From Flavobacterium psychrophilum (GTDB lineage Bacteria; Bacteroidota; Bacteroidia; Flavobacteriales; Flavobacteriaceae): DNA of 15,743 nt. A program made the translations under genes and the position numbers. The stretch covers positions 1-15,743 of the forward strand of contig QFQM01000102.1 in the NCBI GenBank assembly GCA_003243255.1, written 5' to 3'. This document shows, piece after piece, positions 1-6,932 of this stretch. Each line of letters begins with the position of its first letter. Position 1 is the first letter of the stretch. A model generated the notes under the pieces. It was not told the DNA's origin. It was given only the letters and a program-made list of their open reading frames with translations, and did not search any database.

Positions 1-190
1 AAATCATTATAATTTTTATACTGCTAATATCTTTAAGTACGATTCGAAGCTTATTGGTATTGTTTACCATTATCGGAATTCGAGATTCTGAATAACCCAA
101 CAATCTATTTAGTATTAAGTAATATTTATCTTTTTCCAATCATACGCTATGTGAATCTCCATAAACAGGGATAGTACATTACCCCCTTCG
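1..190. other. Unassigned sequence beyond the comM break point
   Basis: No open frame of useful length is visible on either strand, and nothing here continues the conserved second half of ComM. It is AT-rich and does not look like a tRNA or a recognisable insertion-sequence gene. On the minus strand, downstream of the comM stop, there is a TGTACTATCCC sequence of the general TG-starting kind seen at ends of IS3-like elements. With only one end in view this cannot be called an element. It may be the flank of an insertion, a rearrangement junction or simply decayed sequence. Confidence 0.4.
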
Positions 191-1039
191 CTATTGCGTG
201 ACGTTTGAAATCGTATGGTGAGGGCTCTTGAACGGCCTTTGGTTCATCAGGCCTCCTTCTTTAACCTTTCCTGCTACACTATGAATTTTAGTAGTTTCAA
301 GTGCTTCTTTTAGGGTCATTGGGGGCAAAATGCTTGGTAATCGTTTAGCCAGCATGGTTTTTCCTGCTCCCGGTGGGCCTATCAGTATTATATTGTGACC
401 ACCTGCAGCAGCTATTTCCATACAACGCTTAATAGACTCCTGCCCTTTTACATCACTGAAATCAAATTCAGGAAAATCAAGGGTTTTATAGAATTCCTCA
501 CGGGTATCAAATACAGTCGGTTTCAGATCCCCTCTTCCTTCAAGGAAATCGATAACCTCAAGAACATTTTCAACTCCGTATACCTCAAGACCGTCAACAA
601 TTGCAGCTTCCTTTACGTTTTGCTTTCGCAAAAAGAAACCTTTAAAACCTTCTTCCCTTGCTTTGATAGCAATAGGAAGGGCCCCTTTTATTGGCTGTAA
701 ACTTCCGTCAAGCGAAAGTTCACCCATAATCACGTATTTATCCACTTCGTCAGAAACTATCTGTCCTGAAGCTGCTAAAATACCAACAGCAAGCGTCAGA
801 TCATAAGCAGAACCTTCTTTACGCAAATCGGCCGGAGCCATATTTATTGCGATTTTCTTTCCGGGTAACTGGTAACCGTTATTTTTAAGCGCGGCAGCTA
901 TTCGGTAACTACTCTCTTTAATAGCACTATCAGGCAGACCCACAAGGTGATAACCTACTCCTTTGTCAATATTGACTTCAATTGTAATTGTGGTAGCTTC
1001 TACACCGAAAACGGCACTACCGAAGACTTTTATCAGCAT
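191..1039 (-). pseudogene. comM: ComM/YifB Mg-chelatase-like AAA+ ATPase, C-terminally truncated
   Basis: The 282-residue product matches the first half of YifB/ComM, a Mg-chelatase-like AAA+ protein. ComM of other bacteria is a helicase helping branch migration in natural transformation. Residues 1-165 form the N-terminal ChlI-type domain (start MLIKVFGSAVFG, then GLPDSAIKESSYRI). A linker leads into the ATPase domain, with Walker A GPPGAGKT at 221-228 and the family motif RPFKSPHHTISNV at 268-280. Intact members are about 500-510 residues and continue ALVGGG after this motif. Here the frame ends two codons later at a TAG. Walker B (LFLDELPEF), the sensor and arginine-finger region and the C-terminal Mg-chelatase domain are therefore missing, and the product should not hydrolyse ATP. 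The ATG at 1039 is well supported by the conserved N-terminus. The upstream half has no internal stop or frameshift, which suggests a recent break. Confidence 0.85.
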
Positions 1040-1083
1040 ATAATTTATTTTGAATGGCGTATAAAATGTATTTTATATTCTAA

Positions 1084-1115
1084 CGAAAGTAAGAAATTGT
1101 TTTGAGATAATCCAA
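1084..1115 (-). promoter_or_regulatory. Putative Bacteroidota-type promoter of comM
   Basis: On the minus strand a TTG (1115-1113) precedes TACTTTCG (1091-1084) by 21 bases, close to the Bacteroidota form TTG-N19-TAnnTTTG with one mismatch in the second box. Transcription would start near 1077, giving a leader of about 38 bases before the ATG at 1039. Confidence 0.35.
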
Positions 1116-1162
1116 TATACAATTTGTCCGGAAAATTTTACAGTTCATCGAAAAGTCAAAAA

Positions 1163-1180
1163 ATACCCATTAATGGGTAT
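1163..1180. repeat. Perfect 18-bp palindrome
   Basis: ATACCCATT is followed directly by its exact reverse complement AATGGGTAT with no spacer. It lies about 50 bases upstream of the putative comM promoter. The absence of a loop favours a binding site for a dimeric protein over an RNA hairpin. No binding protein is known from the sequence. Confidence 0.5.
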
Positions 1181-1271
1181 AGAAGGATTCTTACTCATTA
1201 ATATTTTTGCCACCGCAATTCAGTCGACAGAAAAGCAAATTAACCAATAAAATTAATTAAAATGTTAAAAT

Positions 1272-1307
1272 AAATTAAGGGTAGCCGTTATAGCTACCCT
1301 TAATTTT
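1272..1307 (-). terminator. Rho-independent terminator, possibly bidirectional
   Basis: Perfect 14-base arms (AAATTAAGGGTAGC at 1272-1285 and its complement at 1293-1306) enclose a 7-base loop. Read on the minus strand the hairpin is followed by TTTATTTTAAC, so it fits as the terminator of the minus-strand transcript carrying the lipoprotein-like gene and the small membrane peptide. Confidence 0.6.
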
Positions 1308-1317
1308 ACATTATTGA

Positions 1318-1335
1318 TTATAAAATATTTTATAA
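1318..1335. repeat. Perfect 18-bp AT palindrome
   Basis: TTATAAAAT is followed by its complement ATTTTATAA. It sits between two stronger inverted repeats, 1272-1306 and 1341-1376. It contains no G or C, so chance is more likely here than for its neighbours. Confidence 0.35.
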
Positions 1336-1340
1336 ATAAC

Positions 1341-1376
1341 TTAATCAGTATAAATTATTTAATTTATACTGATTAA
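1341..1376. repeat. Perfect 16-bp inverted repeat with 4-base loop
   Basis: The arm TTAATCAGTATAAATT (1341-1356) is matched exactly by its complement at 1361-1376, with loop ATTT. It begins 15 bases downstream of the stop of the small membrane peptide on the minus strand. It could be a first, weak terminator (no clean T-run follows), a mRNA-stabilising hairpin or an operator. Confidence 0.55.
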
Positions 1377-1390
1377 TATAACCGCTATGA

Positions 1391-1504
1391 CTATTTCCTA
1401 TCTCTTTTAATATACTTATATATCAAATAAAGGAAATATATTACTATAACTAATAATATTATTTGTATAATTTGCCAAGTGGCTAATGAAGTTGAAAAAT
1501 CCAT
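1391..1504 (-). CDS. Small single-pass membrane peptide (37 aa), unknown function
   Basis: The ATG at 1504 opens a 37-residue frame ending at TAG 1391. The N-terminus MDFSTSLATWQIIQ is short and polar. It is followed by a continuous hydrophobic stretch at about residues 12-29 (rich in I, L, V, F and Y), then a basic tail KYIKRDRK. That is the layout of a single-pass membrane peptide with its positive end inside the cell. It starts 15 bases after the stop of the lipoprotein-like gene and is followed by hairpins, so the two probably share a transcript. I do not recognise a family. A random AT-rich frame could give a hydrophobic run, but the position, the basic tail and the stop just before the hairpin support a real gene. 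A membrane anchor, a toxin-like peptide or a helper of the upstream product are all possible. Confidence 0.55.
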   Translation of the reverse strand: MDFSTSLATWQIIQIILLVIVIYFLYLIYKYIKRDRK

Positions 1505-1519
1505 AATTCTAAAATTTGA

Positions 1520-2100
1520 TTAACATGGAAGAGTGATAACAAAAGTAACGTATTGAGTATAGAAACAGCTGTCATCTACAAGAAGTAAATTGTAATTAAA
1601 CGACCCCGTAACAATGACTTTATTTCCTTTTTGAACAAATGAACCTTGAGACCAAGTAGTCCCTAGATGCCATCCACCGTAAGTTGAACCTACACCTGTA
1701 ACTTTACCACCAGCTACTGTTACGTTAAAGTATAATGTCCCAAACCCAGCTCCGATTGAACCAGTATACATTCCATCTCCACAATCTCCAGATGTTAATT
1801 TAATATTTGGAACTTCAATTTCGCCATCAAACTGTTTGTCTAGGTCATTTGCCCATACCTTAAATTCATCTACGTTGCTAAAATGAATTGCTTCATTTGG
1901 GTCAAGACTCGAGTCTTGTGTTAGTGAGTTGCCCAATCCCTGAGCTATATCTTGAAATTGTTGAAAATTATTTGATTTTTGAGTAATTTCACTTCCGCTC
2001 GAATTAAAATTTGTGTCTGATTCATTATCACATGAAACTAGACTAGTGGCAATTAGAGAAAAAGCAATTAAAGCTTGCGCTGAGATTTTTTTTAATTCAT
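1520..2100 (-). pseudogene. Secreted lipoprotein-like gene with a one-base lesion after the start codon
   Basis: The frame from about 2095 down to TAA at 1520 encodes a lipoprotein signal: KKISAQALIAFSLIATS, then lipobox LVSC, then acidic DNESD. It is followed by a Ser/Asn/Gln linker and a Gly/Val-rich domain with three cysteines, ending in PC. No start codon exists in that frame upstream of the signal. The nearest ATG (2100) reads ATG AAT TAA and stops at codon 3. One extra base there, for example AAA for AA, would give MKLKKIS and one 193-residue protein. The visible sequence therefore looks like a recent frameshift or a base-call error. A TTG at 1936 could start a 138-residue product, but it would lack the signal peptide. 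A promoter-like site lies correctly placed upstream, and the small membrane peptide follows by 15 bases. The function and family of the C-terminal domain are not recognised. Confidence 0.6.
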
Positions 2101-2141
2101 GTTTTTAATAGATTTTTTAATAATTGGTTAATATTTTGTGG

Positions 2142-2149
2142 CAAACATA
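2142..2149 (-). promoter_or_regulatory. Putative -7 box of the lipoprotein-like gene
   Basis: TATGTTTG on the minus strand matches TAnnTTTG exactly and lies about 42 bases before the ATG at 2100. A TTG at the expected distance upstream is absent; only T-rich sequence is there. Confidence 0.35.
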
Positions 2150-2288
2150 TATTTCGCTACTCATAAAACATAATAAAAAAGATAAAATGAAATAAAAAAT
2201 CGCCAAAATGCCAAATTGAAAATTTATTCCTACGTAAAAACACCTAGTTTTAAGATACCTGAAAGTTTCAAATATATCTATTCAATGT

Positions 2289-2441
2289 TTACTTAACCTT
2301 CTTAACTGTTCTGTCATCAACCTCACAAGCTCTTGCAACATCCTTCTGTTTCATCTTTGGAAAATCCTGAATAATCTTTACTACCTTGGGATATTTCTTT
2401 AGTATCTTACTATCATTCCCAGTTGTTCCCTTCGTATTTAT
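2289..2441 (-). pseudogene. Helix-turn-helix protein remnant
   Basis: A 50-codon open stretch ends at TAA 2289. It encodes SKILKKYPKVVKII followed by MKQKDVARACEVDDRTVKKVK. The last 20 residues have the spacing of a helix-turn-helix recognition unit (DVARACEV-DDRTVKKVK), as in transposase, resolvase or phage-type regulators. There is no good start: two stop codons in this frame lie immediately upstream of 2441, and the only ATG (2354) leaves about 21 residues. Short open stretches in the other two frames upstream (including a MNKYEGNNWE fragment) hint that a longer gene has been shifted out of frame, which is uncertain. The rest of 2150-2288 and 2442-2492 holds nothing I can name. Confidence 0.45.
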
Positions 2442-2492
2442 TCATCACTGCCTTTATCCTCAGCACTTACCACTCTTTTAGTCTCCTTTTAT

Positions 2493-2858
2493 CTATCTCT
2501 TACAACAACCATCAAGGCCTTCGTAAGCAATCGCATCAGCTTTTATATCGTCAGCATCATAGCCCAGTTTGCTAATAGCTGTCTTTATTTTTGTAAGATC
2601 GGTTTTCTTAGAGTTATAAACCACTTTAATGGTCATTGCTTTTTCATCAAGAGTAATCATCTGTATCCCTTTTTCTTTAAGTAATGTTTTTTCCAGTCGG
2701 TCTCCACAAGATTCGCATGCTTTGCAGTGATCACAATAAATAGCGGTTTTAATTACAGCCGTATGAACAGTTTTTTGTTTTGGTTCCTGTGCATTAGCAT
2801 TTGCTGAACTTAACGCTACAATGAAAAGAAAAAGAAATGTTTTAATTGCAGTTTTCAT
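2493..2858 (-). CDS. Secreted heavy-metal-associated (HMA) domain protein, cysteine-rich
   Basis: The 121-residue product starts with a signal peptide (MKTAIKTFLFLFIVALSSANANA, cleavage near residue 23). One HMA-like ferredoxin-fold domain covers about 34-108, seen as the beta-strand TAVIKTAIYC, a helix through LEKTLLKEKGI, the strand TIKVVYNSKK and the helix ending ISKLGYDAD. The usual GMTCxxC metal loop is replaced by four evenly spaced cysteines, C42, C45, C48 and C51 (CDHCKACESC). Two more, C118 and C119, lie at the extreme C-terminus in GCCKR. It therefore probably binds a soft metal such as copper, zinc or mercury in the periplasm, or takes part in thiol chemistry there. No efflux ATPase gene is adjacent, so it is not an obvious part of a metal-resistance operon here. 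A weak TATTTTCG box at 2895-2888 may be its promoter. Confidence 0.75.
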   Translation of the reverse strand: MKTAIKTFLFLFIVALSSANANAQEPKQKTVHTAVIKTAIYCDHCKACESCGDRLEKTLLKEKGIQMITLDEKAMTIKVVYNSKKTDLTKIKTAISKLGYDADDIKADAIAYEGLDGCCKR

Positions 2859-3004
2859 GTTTAGATAAATCGGTTTGGTTTATACATCGAAAATAAGGAA
2901 ATAAACTGAACTCATGAAGTCACTCTAAAAATAAACGCCTAAATTTCTCCAATAAAAAATATTGCTTATTTTTATTAAAATTAAAAACACCAATTATATA
3001 ACGT

Positions 3005-3379
3005 ATGGGACTATTTAATGCCATTATGGGTAATGCTTCGGCTGTTGATATTGAAAAAATTCAGGGAGAATTCCAGCCAATGTTAATTCCGGGCGAACAA
3101 ATCGAAAAAGCTTTTAAACTGATCAGGGATATGTTTGTTTTTACTAATAAGAGGCTAATATTAGTTGACAAACAAGGTCTTACAGGCTCAAAAGTTGATT
3201 ATCAATCAATCCCTTACCACAGCATTACTAAGTTCTCTAAAGAAAGTGCCGGATTGCTTGATCTTGATGCTGAACTTAAAATATGGGTACGTGGTGAAGC
3301 AATGCCAATCAAAAAACAATTTGGTAAAGACAATAATATCAATGAGGTATATATGATCTTAAGCCAGCATATACTATAA
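3005..3379 (+). CDS. Bacterial PH-domain protein (bPH_1 type)
   Basis: This 124-residue protein has no signal peptide or membrane segment and is likely cytosolic. Almost its whole length reads as one bacterial pleckstrin-homology domain: LIPGEQIEKAFKLIRDMFVFTNKRLILVD at about 27-55, then a strand pair carrying YQSIPYHSITKFSKESAGLLDLDAELKIWV at about 66-95, and a C-terminal helix (NNINEVYMILSQHIL). The FTNKRLILVD and YxSIPYxxI signatures are typical of the bPH_1 family, which forms oligomeric rings in some members. The cellular role of the family is unclear. It stands alone, divergent from the HMA gene, and a strong terminator follows it. Confidence 0.75.
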   Translation: MGLFNAIMGNASAVDIEKIQGEFQPMLIPGEQIEKAFKLIRDMFVFTNKRLILVDKQGLTGSKVDYQSIPYHSITKFSKESAGLLDLDAELKIWVRGEAMPIKKQFGKDNNINEVYMILSQHIL

Positions 3380-3410
3380 ACCAATCGCCTAAACCTATTT
3401 TATATTACCT

Positions 3411-3444
3411 TAGCCAAAACACGCAACGTTTTGGCTATTTTTTT
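3411..3444 (+). terminator. Rho-independent terminator after the PH-domain gene
   Basis: Perfect 10-base arms TAGCCAAAAC (3411-3420) and GTTTTGGCTA (3428-3437) enclose a 7-base loop and are followed by seven T residues (3438-3444). It ends only 8 bases before the ATG of the next gene at 3453, so it either insulates that gene or controls read-through into it. Confidence 0.8.
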
Positions 3445-3452
3445 AAATATTT

Positions 3453-4808
3453 ATGACAGGAAATACATTAGTAATAATCGGTGGAGATGCGGCAGGAATG
3501 TCGGCTGCATCTAAAGTAAGACGCGTTCAGCCCGACAGGCAAATAATTGTTTTTGAGAAATCGGCATATACTTCTTACTCTGCATGCGGTATCCCCTATT
3601 TCATCTCCGAAACTGTCAAATCTGTTGATGAGCTTATTGTACGCAGTCCGGAAACATTCAGGGAGAAGTATAATATCGACGTTAGAACTATGCATCTGGT
3701 TTTGGAAGTTGATACCCAAAACAAGAAAATCAAAGTTCTCGATAAAGAAAAAAACAAAGAATTTTGGCAACCGTACGATCAGTTGTTGATTGCAACAGGA
3801 GGTAAATCCTTTTGCCCTGATATGTCCGGTAAAGATGCTGATAATGCTTTTGGGGTTACAACCCTTAAAAGCGGTATAAATATTGAAAATTTTATAGAAG
3901 AAAATAAGCCCAAATCAGCGGTTATAATCGGGGGCGGCTATATTGGTCTTGAAATGGCAGAAGCTTTGCTTATAAGAGGCCTTAGCGTTACTATTGTTAA
4001 TCGTGGAAAGCAATTAATGAACACGCTTGACCCCGATATGGGTGAAATGGTTTCGGAAGCAATGCGAAAACTGGGCGTGACTGTACACTGTGAAGAAGAG
4101 TTAAAGGCTTTTGAGGTAAATAATAATAAAATTAATACCGTTGTTACCAGCAAACGCTCTATACCTGCTGATATAGTTATTTTTGGAATGGGTTCTGCTC
4201 CAAACACCGAATTTTTAAAAGGATCGGGAATTGAGCTAGGCGTAAAAAATGCCATTAAAGTGAATGCTCAGATGCAAACTAACATTAAGGACATTTGGGC
4301 TGCTGGTGATTGTGCGGAAACCTTACATTTGATAAGTCACAAACATGTTCATATTGCCCTTGGCAGTATAGCAAATAAAACAGGGGTTGTTGCAGGTAGC
4401 AGTATCGCCGGTGAGACACCGAATTTCCCTGGAGTTGTTGGTACTGCTGTGTGCAAAATATGCAGCTATGAAGTGGCTCGTACAGGATTGCTTGAAAAAG
4501 AGCTTACAGCACTTCAGATAGAATACGTTACCGGAACCATCAAAAGCAGAACAAGAGCTCACTATTATCCTAATTCAAAAGATATCACTGTAAAATTATT
4601 AGCAGAGAAAAACAGTGGACGTTTACTTGGAGGACAGATTATTGGTGAAGAAGGAGCAGCTAAGCGTATTGATGTACTTGCAACAGCACTGACTCATAAT
4701 CTTACACTGCAAAATATAATTGATCTCGATCTTTCCTACGCTCCACCGTTTTCCCCTGTTTGGGACCCGGTACAGACGGCAGCAAGAAAACTGATAAACG
4801 ATATATAA
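3453..4808 (+). CDS. FAD/NAD(P)-dependent oxidoreductase, CoA-disulfide reductase / NADH oxidase type
   Basis: This 451-residue flavoprotein belongs to the single-cysteine branch of the pyridine nucleotide-disulfide reductases. The N-terminal FAD fold is VIIGGDAAGMSAAS (7-20). The redox-active cysteine C45 lies in SYSACGIPYFI, like the single active cysteine of CoA-disulfide reductase and NADH oxidase/peroxidase. The NAD(P) fold is VIIGGGYIGLEMAEAL, the second FAD motif is IWAAGDCAET, and the C-terminal dimerisation domain ends DLSYAPPFSPVWDPVQTAARK. The tyrosine in LSYAPP matches the conserved tyrosine of CoA-disulfide reductases. It probably reduces a low-molecular-weight disulfide or persulfide at NAD(P)H expense in the cytosol; the true substrate cannot be read from sequence. 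No rhodanese domain is fused. The start is fixed by the FAD motif at residue 7. The hairpin-plus-T-run ends 8 bases before the ATG, and I see no clear promoter of its own. Confidence 0.82.
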   Translation: MTGNTLVIIGGDAAGMSAASKVRRVQPDRQIIVFEKSAYTSYSACGIPYFISETVKSVDELIVRSPETFREKYNIDVRTMHLVLEVDTQNKKIKVLDKEKNKEFWQPYDQLLIATGGKSFCPDMSGKDADNAFGVTTLKSGINIENFIEENKPKSAVIIGGGYIGLEMAEALLIRGLSVTIVNRGKQLMNTLDPDMGEMVSEAMRKLGVTVHCEEELKAFEVNNNKINTVVTSKRSIPADIVIFGMGSAPNTEFLKGSGIELGVKNAIKVNAQMQTNIKDIWAAGDCAETLHLISHKHVHIALGSIANKTGVVAGSSIAGETPNFPGVVGTAVCKICSYEVARTGLLEKELTALQIEYVTGTIKSRTRAHYYPNSKDITVKLLAEKNSGRLLGGQIIGEEGAAKRIDVLATALTHNLTLQNIIDLDLSYAPPFSPVWDPVQTAARKLINDI

Positions 4809-4809
4809 T

Positions 4810-4845
4810 AAAAAAAAAGCCTTCTGAAAAGAAGGCTTTTTTTTT
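4810..4845. terminator. Bidirectional terminator between convergent genes
   Basis: The core stem AAAAAGCCTTC / GAAGGCTTTTT, loop TGAAAA (4825-4830), is extended by A and T runs on both sides. It serves the flavoenzyme gene on the plus strand and dsbD on the minus strand, and overlaps the dsbD stop codon (4846-4844) by two bases. Confidence 0.85.
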
Positions 4846-6931
4846 ATTTCTTGAAGTTGGAAATACCAGCGGTAAGCCAGGTTTTATATTCTTCCACATC
4901 CGGAGTATAAGCAACAGGCTCATTTAACTTAGCCTCATCGGCAGGGTTAACCAATACGTAGTAAGGCCTTGCATTTGAAGCATAACGTTCTACTTCAAAA
5001 TCACTCCATTTCTCCCCTACAGTCGTAATTTCTCTTCCTGATTTAGAAGTGAATATTTCATTTTCAGGTAGTTTTTTTCTTGAATCACAATAAAGAGAAA
5101 TAAGTACTACGTCATTTTTAAGAACAGAAAGTACCGCAGGATCTGACCATACATACTCTTCCATCTTACGACAGTTTACACATGCATGCCCTGTGAAGTC
5201 AATCAAAATAGGCTTATTTACAGATTTTGCATATGCCAGTCCTTTATCATAATCATGGAACGCTACAATCCCGTGAACAACATATTCTGCATCTGCAGGT
5301 AATGCTTTAGCATCAGTAGATGATGCAGTTGCACCGCCTGAACCTCCAAATCCAAATGGAGATTCGCTATAATTTAATGGTGGCGGGAATCCGCTTATTA
5401 CTTTTAAAGGCGCACCCCAAAGTCCCGGAATAAGATAAATTGTAAAACATAGCGACAATACACCCAAAAGCATCCTTCCTACCGAAATAAACGGAACAGG
5501 ACTATCATGAGGCGTTGAGAATTTACCAAACAGATAGAATGTCAAAGTAAGGAATATACCAATCCATATAGCGATAAATACTTCTCTTTCCAGTATGTGC
5601 CATTGTTCTACAAGGTCTGCATTCGAAAGGAATTTGAATGCTAATGCTAGTTCAATGAAACCGAATACAACCTTAACAGTATTAAGCCAACCACCTGATT
5701 TAGGAAGGTTACCCATAAGATTAGGGAATAATGCAAATACCATGAATGGCATTGCTAATCCAAGTCCGAAACCTGTCAATCCTACAGTTAATAATATAGC
5801 TCCTCCTTCTGATGATAACACTGTACCAAATACAAGTCCTAAAGCAGGGCCTGTACATGAAAATGATACAATAATAAGTGTCAGTGCCATGAAGAACACT
5901 CCTATCAAACCTCCCGAGTTTGAAGCATTATCAGCTTTACTGGCAAGACTGTTAGGCATAGTGATTTCAAATGCACCAAAGAATGATATTGCAAATGTTA
6001 CAAATATTGCAAAAAAGAACAGGTTAAGATATACATTAGTAGAAATGTCAGCAAAAACATTCTCGCTGATACCTTCAAAAATATGGAAAGGAACAGAAAG
6101 AAGTATATAGATAGCAACAATACAAATACCATAAAATACGGCATTAAAACGCCCTTTGGATTTACTGCTGTTTTGTTTCAGGAAGAAACTCACAGTCATT
6201 GGGATCATTGGGAATACACAAGGTGTAAAAGTCACAAGTATACCGGCTAACAGTGTTCCAAGGAATATTGTCCATGGATCTTTAGGCTCTTCTTTACTTT
6301 CTTTTGGAGTTTCAGCATCTTTTACTATGGTTTCGGTTATTTCTCCGGATTTCATAGTTTTTACCAAATCTGCTTTTGCAGTATCAGAAACTGTTGTAGC
6401 AGTCACATCGCTAGTAGCTACAGCAGAGGTAGTTAGAGTTGAAAATTTGACAACCTCTTTAGAAGTCAATGTCTTTACGTTAAACTCGAAGTTACTAATT
6501 TCCTGTATGCAAGACTCCTGACATACCTGAAAATCAATTTTAACCTGAACCAGTTCAAGACCAGGGTTTGTAACCTTTATTAGCTGCTTAAGCTGAAATT
6601 TGTGATGCCAAAAACTTTCTGTTACAGCAAAAATATCACTGTACTTTTGCTCAGGTTTAGTTTCTGAAGTCTTTCCAACAGCATTAAAATTACCTTTTTT
6701 ATTTACAAGCTCAACAATCATAGGTAGTGAGCCATTTTCATCCGTAAATTGTGAATAAACATGCCAACCATCCTCAATAACAGCATCCATTGTCAATAAA
6801 TACTGATCTGCCGATTTCTTTTCAATTTTTGATTTCCATTTTACAGGATGCACAACTTTAGGTCCTTGTGCCTGTGCAGTTAATCCTGAAAATAACAACA
6901 CAAAAAAGAATAACAAAACTCCCTTTTTCAT
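4844..6931 (-). CDS. dsbD: Thiol:disulfide interchange protein DsbD (three-domain, 695 aa)
   Basis: DsbD carries electrons from cytosolic thioredoxin across the inner membrane to periplasmic thiol proteins. Order of parts: signal peptide (1-22, MKKGVLLFFFVLLFSGLTAQAQ); N-terminal immunoglobulin-like domain with C137 and C141 in CQESC; a Ser/Thr/Lys/Glu-rich linker (about 155-218); a membrane domain of about eight segments (220-510) with redox cysteines C238 (TFTPCVFPMIP) and C359 (FSCTGPALG); a Gly/Ser linker; and a periplasmic thioredoxin-like domain with CVNC (C584, C587). All three cysteine pairs are present. The N-terminal pair is CxxxC, tighter than in the E. coli protein. The ATG at 6931 is chosen over an in-frame TTG at 6946 because it yields a clean signal peptide and lies one base after the tilS stop (TAAAATG), implying coupled translation. 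It is the last gene of pabB-tilS-dsbD. Confidence 0.9.
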   Translation of the reverse strand: MKKGVLLFFFVLLFSGLTAQAQGPKVVHPVKWKSKIEKKSADQYLLTMDAVIEDGWHVYSQFTDENGSLPMIVELVNKKGNFNAVGKTSETKPEQKYSDIFAVTESFWHHKFQLKQLIKVTNPGLELVQVKIDFQVCQESCIQEISNFEFNVKTLTSKEVVKFSTLTTSAVATSDVTATTVSDTAKADLVKTMKSGEITETIVKDAETPKESKEEPKDPWTIFLGTLLAGILVTFTPCVFPMIPMTVSFFLKQNSSKSKGRFNAVFYGICIVAIYILLSVPFHIFEGISENVFADISTNVYLNLFFFAIFVTFAISFFGAFEITMPNSLASKADNASNSGGLIGVFFMALTLIIVSFSCTGPALGLVFGTVLSSEGGAILLTVGLTGFGLGLAMPFMVFALFPNLMGNLPKSGGWLNTVKVVFGFIELALAFKFLSNADLVEQWHILEREVFIAIWIGIFLTLTFYLFGKFSTPHDSPVPFISVGRMLLGVLSLCFTIYLIPGLWGAPLKVISGFPPPLNYSESPFGFGGSGGATASSTDAKALPADAEYVVHGIVAFHDYDKGLAYAKSVNKPILIDFTGHACVNCRKMEEYVWSDPAVLSVLKNDVVLISLYCDSRKKLPENEIFTSKSGREITTVGEKWSDFEVERYASNARPYYVLVNPADEAKLNEPVAYTPDVEEYKTWLTAGISNFKK

Positions 6932-6932
6932 T

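Noticed and set aside
100..200. Possible decayed continuation of ComM: an out-of-frame MEIHIA fragment faintly resembles the family's GEISLA stretch.
   Set aside because: Only a few residues agree, frame changes are needed, and the following Walker B region shows no resemblance, so chance is the simpler reading.
1..200. Insertion-sequence end in the first 200 bases.
   Set aside because: Only one putative end is in view, with no transposase, second inverted repeat or target duplication.
1272..1376. CRISPR-like repeat array.
   Set aside because: The inverted repeats differ in sequence, and there are no regularly spaced identical direct repeats.
1520..1936. A 138-residue cytosolic protein starting at TTG 1936.
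   Set aside because: The frame continues upstream through an excellent lipoprotein signal, so the TTG is more likely internal to a longer, broken gene.
5595..6110. Long plus-strand open frame of 171 codons.
   Set aside because: It is the antisense of the dsbD membrane domain, has no family features, and dsbD is clearly the real gene.
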